64,000 nt of DNA from ATX-6F1 sp943369485 (GTDB taxonomy: Bacteria > Cyanobacteriota > Cyanobacteriia > PCC-6307 > Cyanobiaceae): positions 124,001 to 188,000 of the forward strand of contig CALRNH020000003.1 in NCBI GenBank assembly GCA_943369485.1, given 5' to 3'. Under the pieces are notes generated by a model. It was given only the letters and a program-made list of their open reading frames with translations. It was not told the DNA's origin and made no database searches. Each line of letters starts with the position of its first letter. Position 1 is the stretch's first letter. The position numbers and the translations under genes are program-made. Shown here piece after piece: positions 18,006 through 26,516 of the stretch.

Positions 18006-18845
18006 TCAGGCCGGATGCAGGACCGGCGTCAGCTTGCGGCGCAGTTTGCCGAGGGCGTGGCGTTCGATCCGTTGCACCTGATCTTTGGTGTGGCCGCTGA
18101 GCTGGGCCACCTTGGCGAACGATTGCGGCTGGTCCTGGCTGTAGCGGAGTTTCAGCACGTTGATTTCGCGATCGTCGAGCTGCCGCAGGTGATCGAGCAT
18201 CCAGCGGTAGTCGTCGTGGGGTTCCAGTTGATTGGGATCCGCCACCAGATCCAGCAGGGTCATTTCGCCGTCGCTGCCGGTCTGTTGATCGAGTGACACC
18301 GTGTGGCTGCGGCGGCTGGCGTGGAGCGCGAACTGGAGCCGGGTCTCGGTTTCCCCCAGCTGCTTCGCCAGCTCCTTGAAGCTGATCTTGCGGTCGGAGC
18401 CAGCCATCAACGACTCGGCCCGACTGGCCAGGTCAATCACGTTCACGGGCAAGCGGATCGCACCGCCCTGCTCCTGCATGTAGCGGCTCACGGCCTGGCG
18501 GATCCACCAGTAGGCGTAGGTGGAGAACTTGTAGCCGCGGCAAGGATCGAATTTCTCGACCGCCCGCAGCAGGCCGATGTTGCCGGCCTGCACCAGGTCC
18601 ATGGGCTCCTGGTTCAGGTGGGACATGCGGCGCTGGTGGCGCTTGACGACGGACACCACGAGGCGGAGGTTGGCCGTCACCATCCGGGCCATGGCCCGAC
18701 GCCCCCGTCGTTCCAGATCGCGGCACTCCTCGGTGCCCTGCTGCCAGCGTTGGACGATGGTTCCGAGATGCAACTCTTCCGCCGGGGTGAGGAGGGGGAT
18801 ACGGCCAATGGTATGGAGATAATCGCCAAAAGTATCTGAAGACAT
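18006..18845 (-). CDS. RNA polymerase sigma factor, sigma-70 group 2 type
   Basis: This 279-residue sigma factor (from ATG 18845) has region 1.2 (DYLHTIGRIPLLTPAEELHLG), region 2 with NLRLVVSVVKRH, MDLVQAGNIGLLRAVEKFDP and FSTYAYWWIRQAVSR, region 3 with FKELAKQLGE, and region 4 with REINVLKLRY, SFAKVAQLSGHTKDQVQRIE. It lacks the long region 1.1 of the principal sigma, as expected for group 2 factors used in stress or nutrient responses in cyanobacteria. Region 4.2 is slightly unusual, with SGHTKDQV in the helix-turn-helix where SREVRQRIE-like sequence is normal. The frame is open to 18941, with earlier methionines possible. A membrane protein gene follows 11 bp downstream. Confidence 0.92.
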   Translation of the reverse strand: MSSDTFGDYLHTIGRIPLLTPAEELHLGTIVQRWQQGTEECRDLERRGRRAMARMVTANLRLVVSVVKRHQRRMSHLNQEPMDLVQAGNIGLLRAVEKFDPCRGYKFSTYAYWWIRQAVSRYMQEQGGAIRLPVNVIDLASRAESLMAGSDRKISFKELAKQLGETETRLQFALHASRRSHTVSLDQQTGSDGEMTLLDLVADPNQLEPHDDYRWMLDHLRQLDDREINVLKLRYSQDQPQSFAKVAQLSGHTKDQVQRIERHALGKLRRKLTPVLHPA

Positions 18846-18947
18846 AAGCACCTGCTTCGACGCTTCAATCATCAGACGAATCGCGGGGGTTTTGTATGAA
18901 ATTGACTTAGATGGGGCAGATCTGCTGCAGAGCAAGCCCATAAAACT

Positions 18948-19301
18948 TTACTGAAGCACTTTGCCGCCCTTCACGGCTGTCTTGGCTTGTGGATCGATCA
19001 GGTCATGGTTCTCGATGATCCACGCTCGCCACCCGTCGCTCTGAATCGAATTAAGCCAGTATTCAAAAGGCTTTTGGGGAAACCCCGCTATCCGATGCCC
19101 AGTGAATCTTTTGCGGAGACGCTCAGTCTTGGAGCCCTTGGGTGTGCCGTTGAAAACAAGGCGAGAGCGGTGACCGCTGAAGACGATCTTGATTCGCAAT
19201 AGCTGATACCAAGTAGGGTGAAATGACCGATGTAGGTGGATGGGTCTTCGCACCTTGACATCCCCACGACTCCTTTCGTTTTCTGCAACGAGCCTCCACA
19301 C
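18948..19301 (-). CDS. Doubtful hypothetical open frame
   Basis: This is a 117-codon frame in a region less GC-rich than its surroundings. The C-terminal half (PKGSKTERLRKRFTGHR, FEYWLNSIQSDGWRAWIIE) looks protein-like, but I recognise no family and the N-terminal half looks random. A start inside, or no gene at all, are both possible. The lower GC content could mark a decayed or recently acquired fragment. Confidence 0.3.
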   Translation of the reverse strand: MWRLVAENERSRGDVKVRRPIHLHRSFHPTWYQLLRIKIVFSGHRSRLVFNGTPKGSKTERLRKRFTGHRIAGFPQKPFEYWLNSIQSDGWRAWIIENHDLIDPQAKTAVKGGKVLQ

Positions 19302-19567
19302 GGCCGGCTGTGCGTCTGGGGAACATGCTCAAAGTGTTGAGCATTGGCTGGCTGAGCAGCCCGAGCGGGCACCCTGTGGCGCCGCTGGCCAGCACGTCGC
19401 CCGTGGCTTGGCTCCTGTTCAGCGCCCGTCGCCCCAGCCAACCCGCTCGGGTCGATTCCCCGTCTTTCGCTGGTTGGCCTGCGCCCGGGCGCCAGCGAAC
19501 AGCTCAGAGCTGCGCTGACTAGAACAGAACCCAGCTTGCTGAGGTCACGTTGGCTGTCGATTGGTCA
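19302..19567. other. Intergenic stretch with no gene recognised
   Basis: About 265 bp precede the glutathione transferase gene. Short frames exist on both strands but none looks coding. No tRNA, clear promoter or inverted repeat was seen. Confidence 0.5.
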
Positions 19568-20776
19568 ATGGTCCGGAATTCCCTGAGCTGGGAGGAGCTG
19601 GAGGCCCAGGCGCCCAGCGAGCCCGACCGCGTCAACGGCCCCACCTCCTCCCAGGCGTGCCTGCGCTTGTTCGGTGCCTCCGAGACAGCGGTGCGCGTCA
19701 CCCTCTACCGCGACAACCACGCCTGGTGCCCCTATTGCCAGAAGGTCTGGCTGTGGCTGGAGGAGAAGCGCATCCCCTATCGGGTCAAGAAGGTCTCGAT
19801 GCGCTGCTACGGAGAGAAGGAGCGCTGGTACACCCACCGGGTGCCCTCAGGCATGCTCCCCGCCCTGGAGCTCGATGGTCGCCTGATCACCGAAAGCGAC
19901 GCCATCCTGCTGGCCCTGGAGGCCGCCTTTGGCGCCCTCGGGGCCTCTCTGGAGCAGCTGGAGGTCATGGCCATCCGCCGGCTGGAGCGGCGCTTCTTTC
20001 GCGCCTGGTGCCACTGGCTCTGTTCACCCCACGCCACCCCGGCCGACGAACAGTCGGCCCAGCAGCAGTTCGAGCGCATGGCCTGCGCCGTGGAAGAGGC
20101 GTTGCAGCTCAGCGAAGGCCCCTTCTTCCTCCCGGTGTTTTCAGCGGCCGATGGGATCTTTGTCCCCTTCATGGAACGGGCCAACGCGAGCCTTTACGCC
20201 TACAAGGGCTACGAGCTGCGCCAGCGCCACCCCGCCATCGATGCCTGGTTCAGGGCCCTGGAGCAACGCCCCACCTACCTCGGCACCCAGAGCGATTTCC
20301 ACACCCACGTCCACGACCTGCCTCCCCAGATGGGCTCTTGCCACCCAAGCGGAGACGCCGGTCAACGGGCCTGCTGGCAGCGGGTGGCCGTCGGCTCGGC
20401 GCCGGGCGAGACCAGCCTCCAGGAACCTCCCGGGGCGGTCCAGGAAGCCCTGGGCCGTGTGCTGAAGCACCGCCGCGCCATCGTGCAGGTGAACCCTTTC
20501 CGGGGTGATGGTTTCGAGCCGGCCCTGCGCTGCGCGTTGAGCAACCTGCTGGCGCCGGAGGCGCTCTGCGCGCCCCCCGCCGGCTCCGCCGCCGGCCTGC
20601 GCCACCTGCGCGATCGCATCAGCGTGCCCCGGGACATGGGTTTGCATGCGGCCCGGCGACTGCGCCAGGTGCTGGAGATCACCGCTGGGCTGGACGGCCA
20701 ACAGGAAGCTGGCCCGATCCCCACCCGGCACCGCCATGATCAGGATCCAAGGCCCTTTCGGGAAACACCCGTCTGA
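19568..20776 (+). CDS. Glutathione S-transferase family protein with C-terminal extension
   Basis: This is a 402-residue protein. Residues about 45-130 form a thioredoxin-like GST domain with the active-site motif WCPYCQKVWLWLEE, which carries a CxxC and resembles dehydroascorbate reductase/omega-class enzymes, and the glutathione-binding ITESDAILLALE. An alpha-helical C-domain follows to about residue 250. Around 150 further residues lie beyond a normal GST, including HRRAIVQVNPFRGDGFEPALRCALSNLL and RDRISVPRDMGLHAARRL, which look folded and conserved rather than random. Similar long GSTs occur in cyanobacteria. An in-frame TTG at 19550 is an alternative start. A DedA-family gene follows 12 bp later, probably in the same operon. 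A role in redox repair is likely; substrate unknown. Confidence 0.85.
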   Translation: MVRNSLSWEELEAQAPSEPDRVNGPTSSQACLRLFGASETAVRVTLYRDNHAWCPYCQKVWLWLEEKRIPYRVKKVSMRCYGEKERWYTHRVPSGMLPALELDGRLITESDAILLALEAAFGALGASLEQLEVMAIRRLERRFFRAWCHWLCSPHATPADEQSAQQQFERMACAVEEALQLSEGPFFLPVFSAADGIFVPFMERANASLYAYKGYELRQRHPAIDAWFRALEQRPTYLGTQSDFHTHVHDLPPQMGSCHPSGDAGQRACWQRVAVGSAPGETSLQEPPGAVQEALGRVLKHRRAIVQVNPFRGDGFEPALRCALSNLLAPEALCAPPAGSAAGLRHLRDRISVPRDMGLHAARRLRQVLEITAGLDGQQEAGPIPTRHRHDQDPRPFRETPV

Positions 20777-20788
20777 GGCTCCATCGTG

Positions 20789-21424
20789 ATGCCCATGGAC
20801 CTGAGCCTCGACCAACTCCAGGAGCTGCTCAGCCGCTGGGGCTATCTGGTCGTGTTCACCGCCATGCTGCTGGAGAACGCCGGGGTTCCCCTGCCCGGTG
20901 AGACGATCACCCTGCTGGGGGGCTATGCGGCGGGCAGCGGCCAGCTGAACGTGTTCGCGGTGATGGGATCGGCCACCGCCGGGGCCGTGCTCGGGGACAA
21001 CATCGGCTACTGGGTGGGCCGCCGGGCCGGTTGGGGGTTGATCCTCAAAGTGGGGGGCTTCCTGCGCCAGAGCCCTGAGCAGATGGAGCGGCGGCGCGAG
21101 CAGTTCCTGCGCCACGCCGGCAAATCGGTGTTTCTTGGGCGCTTCGTGGCCGTGCTGCGGGTGGTGGCGGGTCCCATGGCCGGGGCCGTGGGCATGCCCT
21201 ACCGGCGATTCATCGTCTGCAACTTTGCCGGCGCCCTGATCTGGGCCTCCACGATGGTGAGCCTGGCCTGGCTGGGGGGCCGCTGGATCCCGATCGAGCG
21301 GATGGTCACCGGGGTGGTGCAGTTCGGCCTGGGGGCCCTGCTGATCGTGGCGGTGGTCGCTCTGGTGCCCAAGCTGATCGCGCGTTTTCAGTCGCGGCTG
21401 CTCGAAGGCGAAAGCGAGGGCTGA
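20789..21424 (+). CDS. DedA-family membrane protein
   Basis: This 211-residue inner-membrane protein of the DedA/SNARE-associated (VTT) family shows the hallmarks: YLVVFTAMLLENAGVPLPGET near the N-terminus, GAVLGDNIGYWVGRRAG, FLGRFVAVLRVVAGPMAGAVGMPYRRF, then two hydrophobic C-terminal helices. DedA proteins affect membrane-potential maintenance and lipid handling; some move undecaprenyl phosphate. Both family motifs (E in the first membrane segment, FxRFxPxxR-like with R present) are recognisable. GTG 20786 directly before ATG is an alternative start. It sits 12 bp after the GST gene in the same direction. Confidence 0.92.
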   Translation: MPMDLSLDQLQELLSRWGYLVVFTAMLLENAGVPLPGETITLLGGYAAGSGQLNVFAVMGSATAGAVLGDNIGYWVGRRAGWGLILKVGGFLRQSPEQMERRREQFLRHAGKSVFLGRFVAVLRVVAGPMAGAVGMPYRRFIVCNFAGALIWASTMVSLAWLGGRWIPIERMVTGVVQFGLGALLIVAVVALVPKLIARFQSRLLEGESEG

Positions 21425-21463
21425 ACGGGAAGCTCACTGGGAGCCGGCCGCAGCCCGAGACCC

Positions 21464-21679
21464 TCAGACGGCCGACTGCAGGGAGCTTCTCTTGCTGTGC
21501 AGGTACTCCACCAGCTCCTCCTGGAGCTCCAGCAGCTCATGGGTGCAGCCGCGGAAAGCGGCCCGGTGACGGATCTCATCGTGCCGGGTCTGGAGATCCC
21601 GCAGCATCAGATCAATGGCATCGAGCTCAGGGGTGATCACCCGGGCGGAATCTGTGCTGCTCACGGGTGGCCGGATCAC
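21464..21679 (-). CDS. Small helical hypothetical protein
   Basis: This 71-residue, highly charged, mostly helical protein (ELDAIDLMLRDLQTRHDEI and ELLELQEELVEYLHSKR) looks like a short coiled coil. One cysteine (RGCTHE) is present. It lies on the minus strand between the DedA gene and the DUF2808 gene, with about 40 and 70 bp on either side. Composition and heptad-like spacing support a real gene, but I know no function. Confidence 0.6.
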   Translation of the reverse strand: MIRPPVSSTDSARVITPELDAIDLMLRDLQTRHDEIRHRAAFRGCTHELLELQEELVEYLHSKRSSLQSAV

Positions 21680-21750
21680 TGATTTAGCAGTTTAGCCGGG
21701 TCGTTCGATGGCACTTCCTAGGGTTGGAGATCCAAGCGGGGAGGTACTGG

Positions 21751-22398
21751 GTGATCACCAGGTACGGCGGGCGAACCTCAGGCGACGGCCCCGCGATCAA
21801 CCTGTCCCCTGTCGCCGGCAGTCCCCCGTCGGTTCTGCGCGCACTGCTGCCGGGGGCCTTGGCGCTGGTGCTCCCCCTTGGAGCGCTGGTCATACCGCTG
21901 CTCCTGCCGACCCCGCCGGCGCCCGCGCTGGAACTGCGTGGCCAGACCTACTTTGCCTCGCCCCCCTGGAAGGTCAGCCTGCGCAACTACTACTGGTATG
22001 TCGAACAGAGCGGTGGTGAGTACTACATCACCATCGATCTGCCCGAAAAGGCCGACGCCTCCCTGGGGGCGTTGCAGATCCTGCAGACCCGGGGTGTCGA
22101 TCGCAGCTTCAGCTTCGATGAGCGGGCCAGCCGCGCCTTCCTCGGCTTACCCCGCCGGGAAGGCGCCAAGGTTCCCGTTGTGGTGCGTTTCGATGACGAC
22201 CAGCGCCTGTTCCGCATCGACTTTCCCGAGCCCGTGGCCCCCGGTTCAACCCTCACCGTGGCCTTGCGGCCCTTTCGCAACCCTTCCCAGTCCGATACCT
22301 ACATGTTCCAGGTGACGGCCTTCCCGGCCGGACCCGATCCCGTGGCCAGCCCCGTGGGCTTCGTGAACCTCCAGATCCTTGCCCCAGCGAGCTGGTGA
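21751..22398 (+). CDS. DUF2808-domain exported protein
   Basis: This 215-residue protein has an N-terminal hydrophobic signal segment (LLPGALALVLPLGALVIPLLL) and a beta-rich DUF2808 domain with YYITIDLPEKADASLGALQI, RAFLGLPRREG, FRIDFPEPVAPGSTLTVALRPFRNPS and YMFQVTAFPAG. DUF2808 is found almost only in cyanobacteria and plastid relatives and its function is unknown. GTG 21751 is chosen because a strong GGGGAGG lies six bases before it; a TTG at 21724 would add nine residues. It stands alone between convergent neighbours. Confidence 0.82.
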   Translation: MITRYGGRTSGDGPAINLSPVAGSPPSVLRALLPGALALVLPLGALVIPLLLPTPPAPALELRGQTYFASPPWKVSLRNYYWYVEQSGGEYYITIDLPEKADASLGALQILQTRGVDRSFSFDERASRAFLGLPRREGAKVPVVVRFDDDQRLFRIDFPEPVAPGSTLTVALRPFRNPSQSDTYMFQVTAFPAGPDPVASPVGFVNLQILAPASW

Positions 22399-22450
22399 CG
22401 AGCGCATTGACGCTGTGCGCTTCTGATCGCCGGGCCCTGCGGCGCCAGCG

Positions 22451-22921
22451 CTAGAGAAGCTCCCGTAGCGCGCCTGGCGGATGATGCTCGGGGGGCTGGT
22501 TCCCCAGCAGTTCGAAATCACTGAACTCGAAGCCCGGCGCCACGCAGCAGTTCACCAGGCTCCAGGGACCGCTGCTGCGGGCCGCCTGCCACCAGCCGGG
22601 GGGAATGCGCTGCACGGGCCTCTGCTGGGGGCGCCGCGGATCATCGGGCCCCAGCCACAGGGCCTCGGCTTCGCCCCCCTCCGGCGCCAGGCGCCACAGC
22701 CGCAGCGGGCTGCCGCCGGCGTGGTGCCAACTCTCCTCCGCCTGCTGCACCCTGTGCCAGCGGCTGCAGGCGTCCGCCGGCAAGAGGTAGTCGATCAGCG
22801 TCAGCGCCGAGCGGGTGGCCCCATCGGCGCGCCTCACCCGCAGCTCGGAGCGGTGGATCTCCCTGTAGAAGCCCCCCTCAGGGTGGGGTGCCAGACCTAG
22901 ACGGGCGATCAGTTCGTTCAT
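22451..22921 (-). CDS. Cupin-fold protein, DUF985 type
   Basis: This 156-residue protein starts MNELIARLGLAPHPEGGFYREIHRSE, the signature N-terminus of the DUF985/cupin_5 family. It continues with a double-stranded beta-helix: LIDYLLPADACSRWHRVQQAEESWHHAGG with metal-ligand-like H and E, then VNCCVAPGFEFSDFELL. The reaction is unknown; relatives bind small molecules or act as isomerases. Its ATG overlaps the permease stop (ATGA), so it is the last gene of the methyltransferase-permease-cupin operon. GC content is typical of the window. Confidence 0.85.
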   Translation of the reverse strand: MNELIARLGLAPHPEGGFYREIHRSELRVRRADGATRSALTLIDYLLPADACSRWHRVQQAEESWHHAGGSPLRLWRLAPEGGEAEALWLGPDDPRRPQQRPVQRIPPGWWQAARSSGPWSLVNCCVAPGFEFSDFELLGNQPPEHHPPGALRELL

Positions 22922-24504
22922 CGCCCGGGGGATCGCCGCCGATCCAGCAGGGCCGCACAGGCAAACACCACAGCCATCACCAGGTAGCCCAGGGCCCAGG
23001 GGGCCCCGGTGCCCCAACCCAGATCCAGCACCGTGTCGGCGGGGGTGAACCGCCAGGCGTGGATCAACCCCAGCCAGGAGGCGGCCGCCGCAAGGGCGGC
23101 GCACAGGGCCGCGGCGGAGAAGCGGCGCTCGATGACGTAGACGAGCATCGCCGCCAGCAGCATCGCCGCCACGATCTGGCCCTGCTCGAGGGCGAAGGCC
23201 CCGGCGGCCCAGACATCCGCCTGCCGCAGGGGAACCAGCAGTTCCGGCCCGAAGGGATGGCCTGGGCTGCCCGCCCCGCCGGCCCGCAGGCCCGCCTTCA
23301 GGAGCAGGGCCCCCCAGCCCGCCAGTCCCGGCAGCAGCCCCAGCACCACAGCCGGGGCGTGGGCGGCGGGGGTGGCCTGGAAGCTCTGGGCGGTGATCAC
23401 CAGAGCGATGTAGAGCACGATCGCCATGCCCGCCTCGATCGGCACCAGCTGGCCCACCAGGCCGAACAACCCGAGCAGACAGCCCAGTCCGATCAGCAGG
23501 CCGTTGAGCCAGGAGTAGCCGATCCGCGCCCCCATCGCTTTCCAGCCCGGATGCCCGATGTAGATGGTGGTCGGAAAACAGGAGCCCAGGGCAGCGGCCA
23601 CCACGGTGCCGACACCGTTGATCAGCAGGGAGCTTCTGAGCGGGTAGCGATCCCCTGCCGCCTCGGCGCTCTCAAGGTTCTGGAGCGAGCCCAGCACGTT
23701 GAACAGCCCCATGGGCACGATCACGCCGAGCCAGGGAACGAGCTGGTCGCGGCCGGCCCAGAGGGCCCCCAGCTGCAGGGGCGGCAGGTGCAGGCCCACC
23801 TGGGCGGCATTGGCCTGCCAGCTGGCGGGATCGATGCGCAGCAGACCGGTGGGTACCGCCAGGGCGATGCCCAGCAGCACTGCCACCAGTCCCCCCGGCA
23901 GGGGCAGCTTCACCTGGCCGTAGTAGGTGACCAGGATCACCGCCAGCACCGCCAGACCCACCACCGGGTTGGCGTAGGTGCGCAGCAGGAAGCCCAGGGC
24001 GATGTAGCCCAGGGCGATGCCGGCGAGGGTGGAAAGCAGCGCAGCCCGGGGCAGCCAGCGGCGCAGGGCGCCGAGGCAGAAGGCCCCGCCGGCCTCGATC
24101 AGCCCCGAGCCCAGACAGGCCACGAGCCCGGCCCGCCAGGAGAGCTGCACCGCCTCCTGGGCGCTCAGCCCCTGGCCGAGGGCCGCCAGCTTCACCGGCA
24201 GCATCACCAGGAACACGTAGGCGAACAGGCTGACGGTGTTGATGCCGTAGGGCAGGGCGGTGCGGTCATCGCGACCCTCCCGCCGGCCCAGCTGGTAGGC
24301 CTGCCAGGCGTAGGCGCCGTTGCCCACCAGCAGGCTGAGGCCCGTGGCCGGCAGGATCGTGGCGAAGATCAGCTGGTCGGGGTAGCCGAGCACGCCCCGG
24401 CAGAGGGCCACGATCAGCAGGATCTGGATCAGGTTGTCGAGCCCCAGGCCCAGCAGCCCGTCCAGGTCGCCCGGCACCAGCCAGCGGGGGCCGCGCTCAG
24501 CCAT
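22918..24504 (-). CDS. Permease of the NCS2 (xanthine/uracil) superfamily type
   Basis: This 528-residue polytopic membrane protein has about 12-14 hydrophobic helices. Visible features include GLDNLIQILLIVALC at the N-terminus, FATILPATGLSLLVGNGAYAWQA, ALPYGINTVSLFAYVFLVM, and central MGLFNVLGSLQNLESAEAAGDRYPLRSSLLINGVG, which corresponds to the charged substrate-site region of NCS2 carriers. Substrate is not evident; purines, pyrimidines or another small molecule are possible. It overlaps the methyltransferase by 8 bp upstream and the cupin by 4 bp downstream. ATG 24504 fits the first helix. The grouping may point to a shared substrate. Confidence 0.8.
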   Translation of the reverse strand: MAERGPRWLVPGDLDGLLGLGLDNLIQILLIVALCRGVLGYPDQLIFATILPATGLSLLVGNGAYAWQAYQLGRREGRDDRTALPYGINTVSLFAYVFLVMLPVKLAALGQGLSAQEAVQLSWRAGLVACLGSGLIEAGGAFCLGALRRWLPRAALLSTLAGIALGYIALGFLLRTYANPVVGLAVLAVILVTYYGQVKLPLPGGLVAVLLGIALAVPTGLLRIDPASWQANAAQVGLHLPPLQLGALWAGRDQLVPWLGVIVPMGLFNVLGSLQNLESAEAAGDRYPLRSSLLINGVGTVVAAALGSCFPTTIYIGHPGWKAMGARIGYSWLNGLLIGLGCLLGLFGLVGQLVPIEAGMAIVLYIALVITAQSFQATPAAHAPAVVLGLLPGLAGWGALLLKAGLRAGGAGSPGHPFGPELLVPLRQADVWAAGAFALEQGQIVAAMLLAAMLVYVIERRFSAAALCAALAAAASWLGLIHAWRFTPADTVLDLGWGTGAPWALGYLVMAVVFACAALLDRRRSPGR

Positions 24505-25324
24505 CGAGCCCTTCCAGGCCAGGGCCCAGTTTCGGATCTTTGGCAGAGGCAGGCCAGAGCAGCAACAGCGCCTCCGCCCCGTGGCTGCCGGTCCAGATCC
24601 AGCGGCAGGCCCAGCCCGCGCTGCGGGCGCAGGCCACGAAGGCGCCGCGCTCGGCCGGCTCGTCGTGGGCGCTGAGGTGATCGAGCACGCGCTGGCGGTC
24701 CGCCCCTGGCAAGACCCCCCAGGTGTCCCGCACCCTTTGGCCGTAGCGATCGATGTAGGCCGCTCGGGATTCGCCGTCGCGGCGGAACACATCCGCGATC
24801 AGCAGGGTCCCATCGGGGGCCAGGCGCCGGATCAGGGCGGCCAGCACCCGCTGCTTGTCGAGGTCGCTCAGGTGATGGAGGGCGTAGCTGCAGCTGATCA
24901 GGTCGAAACGGGAGGTGGGCTCCCTCTGCTCCGCCCAGGCGAGCAGATCCTGGTGGCTCCAGTGGCAGGGGAAGGGCACCGGACCGGTTGCGCCGGCCTC
25001 CAGGTTCTCCGCCGCCAGGGGCAACACGGCGGCGGCGGCATCCACCGCCTCGAAGCGTCCCAGGGGCAGGGCGCGCAACAGCGGTGCCAGCAGGGCCAGA
25101 TCGCCGCAGCCCAGGTCAGCCCAGGCCCAGCCTGGCCGCACCAGGGCCCCTGCCACGGCCTTGAGGGCATCGGTGAGCGCCCGATGCTCCATCAGATCGT
25201 GGTCGACCACGGCCCGGTAGGCCCGCCAGTTGCGCTCGAACAACTCCAGGCTGCCGTCACGTCTGTTCCGCAGGGCCAGGTTCCGCAGGGTGGCGTTGGG
25301 GTGGTTTGCCTTGGGCTGGGCCAT
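24497..25324 (-). CDS. SAM-dependent methyltransferase, class I
   Basis: This 275-residue protein has a Rossmann-like methyltransferase core: motif I WADLGCGDLALLAPLL, an acidic residue at the end of strand 2 (EAVDAAAAV), FDLISCSYALHHLSD (post-motif IV region) and LIRRLAPDGTLLIADVF (motif VI). The tail has WTGSHGAEALLLLWP. The substrate cannot be told. ATG 25324 is used; a GTG nine bases upstream is possible. It is the first gene of a tightly overlapping operon with the permease and cupin. Methylation of a small metabolite that is then transported is one reading. Confidence 0.85.
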   Translation of the reverse strand: MAQPKANHPNATLRNLALRNRRDGSLELFERNWRAYRAVVDHDLMEHRALTDALKAVAGALVRPGWAWADLGCGDLALLAPLLRALPLGRFEAVDAAAAVLPLAAENLEAGATGPVPFPCHWSHQDLLAWAEQREPTSRFDLISCSYALHHLSDLDKQRVLAALIRRLAPDGTLLIADVFRRDGESRAAYIDRYGQRVRDTWGVLPGADRQRVLDHLSAHDEPAERGAFVACARSAGWACRWIWTGSHGAEALLLLWPASAKDPKLGPGLEGLDG

Positions 25325-25388
25325 GGCGATCACGAACCTTCGCTGATTCTGCTCAACCCGGTTCAGGCCGCTTCGGCAGAGACACCAT

Positions 25389-25418
25389 CGGCACCGGAAC
25401 CAACGGCACCGGAACCAA
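25389..25418. repeat. Perfect 15-bp tandem duplication
   Basis: The unit CGGCACCGGAACCAA occurs twice head to tail (25389-25403 and 25404-25418) in the noncoding space between the divergent methyltransferase and DUF427 genes. Copy number may vary between strains. Confidence 0.85.
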
Positions 25419-25491
25419 CAACACGGCTTCGATCGGACGCGGCACCGCAGCGGTCCACTGCGCCAGGATGGGCACTCCGAGGTTCGTGGTC

Positions 25492-25770
25492 ATGGAAGCG
25501 CGTTGGCAGGGGGCGGTGATCGCCGCCAGTGAGGACATCGTGACCGTCGAAGGCAATCCCTACTTCCCCGCGGACGCCTTGCGCACAGACCATCTGCGCG
25601 CGTCGACCCATCGCACCACCTGCCCCTGGAAAGGCGTCGCCCACTACTACGACGTGGTGGTGAATGGTGAGGTCAACGCCAATGCCGCCTGGTTCTACCC
25701 CGAACCCCACCAGGCCGCCGCCGCCATCCGGGGGCGCGTGGCCTTCTGGAAGGGGGTTCAGGTCAGCTGA
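25492..25770 (+). CDS. DUF427-family protein
   Basis: This 92-residue protein is a near-complete DUF427 domain: MEARWQGAVIAASEDIVTVEG, NPYFPADAL, TTCPWKGVAHYYDVVV and NAAWFYPEPHQAA, then GRVAFWKGV. The conserved TCPWKG cysteine and tryptophan and the FYPEP motif are intact. The family is widespread and lacks a defined function. ATG 25492 starts where relatives start; ATG 25468 would add eight residues and has an AGG before it. The gene is divergent from the methyltransferase and convergent with the Nif11-like peptide gene (17 bp apart). Confidence 0.85.
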   Translation: MEARWQGAVIAASEDIVTVEGNPYFPADALRTDHLRASTHRTTCPWKGVAHYYDVVVNGEVNANAAWFYPEPHQAAAAIRGRVAFWKGVQVS

Positions 25771-25787
25771 GCTGGACTGGCCCTGTC

Positions 25788-25952
25788 TCAGCCGCGTTGA
25801 TGACGCGCCAGGGTGGCCTCCGTGAAGGGATGGCCGAGCGCCTTGGCGATCGCCACGATCGCCCCGGGGCTCTTGGCGTCGTGCACCTGTTGCTGAAGGG
25901 CGGGATCCAGATCCACTTTGGTGAAGAAGGCTCCTAGCTGGGCTTTGGACAT
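25788..25952 (-). CDS. Nif11-like small peptide
   Basis: This 54-residue open frame starts MSKAQLGAFFTKVDLDP, then has the segments ALQQQVHDAKSPG, IVAIAKALG and FTEATL. This matches the helical Nif11 domain, known from nitrogenase-region proteins and as the leader of ribosomally made peptide natural products in picocyanobacteria (prochlorosins and relatives). The frame ends right after the domain with HQRG; there is no double-glycine cleavage site and no core peptide with Cys/Ser/Thr. No LanM-type or other modifying enzyme is nearby. It is therefore probably a stand-alone Nif11 protein or the remnant of a precursor. Confidence 0.78.
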   Translation of the reverse strand: MSKAQLGAFFTKVDLDPALQQQVHDAKSPGAIVAIAKALGHPFTEATLARHQRG

Positions 25953-25981
25953 GGTTCAACGGTGCTGGGGCCACTCCAGTG

Positions 25982-26308
25982 CTAATCGATCGGCGCCGCT
26001 TCGGCGGCCGGGGTGAGGATCTCCGCCACCGCATCGGCGTTGAGGGTGCGGATCACGCCGGTGTCCACGCAGGCCACCTGGAAGAAGGCATTGGCGTCGC
26101 AGCGGGCCCCGCCCTCCCGGTGGATCACCCGGCCGATCCACCAGGGGCCGCTGGGGGGGGCCACCACCACCGTGTCGCCGAGACGGACCTCGAGGAAGCG
26201 CAGCGGCTGGGCCTGGCGCAGGGCCGCCGCCGCCGGGCAGACGCCGCCCGGTGGACCCAGGCCGTTCTTCTGGGCGCTGGGGCCGATTCCGCTCGGATTG
26301 GGGACCAT
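25982..26308 (-). CDS. DUF3104-type protein
   Basis: This 108-residue protein has an N-terminal low-complexity part and a C-terminal SH3-like domain: LEVRLGDTVVVAPPSGPWWIGRVIHREGGARCDANAFFQVACVDTG, followed by IRTLNADAVAEIL. This pattern (WWxGxVI, GGAR, FQVxxVDTG, NAD) is the DUF3104 signature, known mainly in picocyanobacteria and of unknown function. ATG 26308 is the likely start. It follows the Nif11 frame upstream on the same strand with 29 bp between, so the two could be co-transcribed. Confidence 0.8.
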   Translation of the reverse strand: MVPNPSGIGPSAQKNGLGPPGGVCPAAAALRQAQPLRFLEVRLGDTVVVAPPSGPWWIGRVIHREGGARCDANAFFQVACVDTGVIRTLNADAVAEILTPAAEAAPID

Positions 26309-26516
26309 GGCTCGGCCGGCGGCGGCAACGGTGGAACCCGTCAAAACTAGTGCTGATGTACTGATGCGCTGGGTTGGGGTCGTTGCGATTCCGCAGACAC
26401 TTGGATCTGTCGGTGTTCTGCCCTGGATTCGGTGCATCATGGCGAGCACCGGGGCCTTGGCCGACGGCAAGTTGTCGCCGGTCCTGGGCCGGTCTTGATG
26501 AGGTCTGACCCTGCAC

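Noticed and set aside
22888..25519. Long plus-strand frames opposite the permease and methyltransferase
   Set aside because: Composition is that of antisense GC-rich DNA; real genes lie on the minus strand with overlapping starts and stops.
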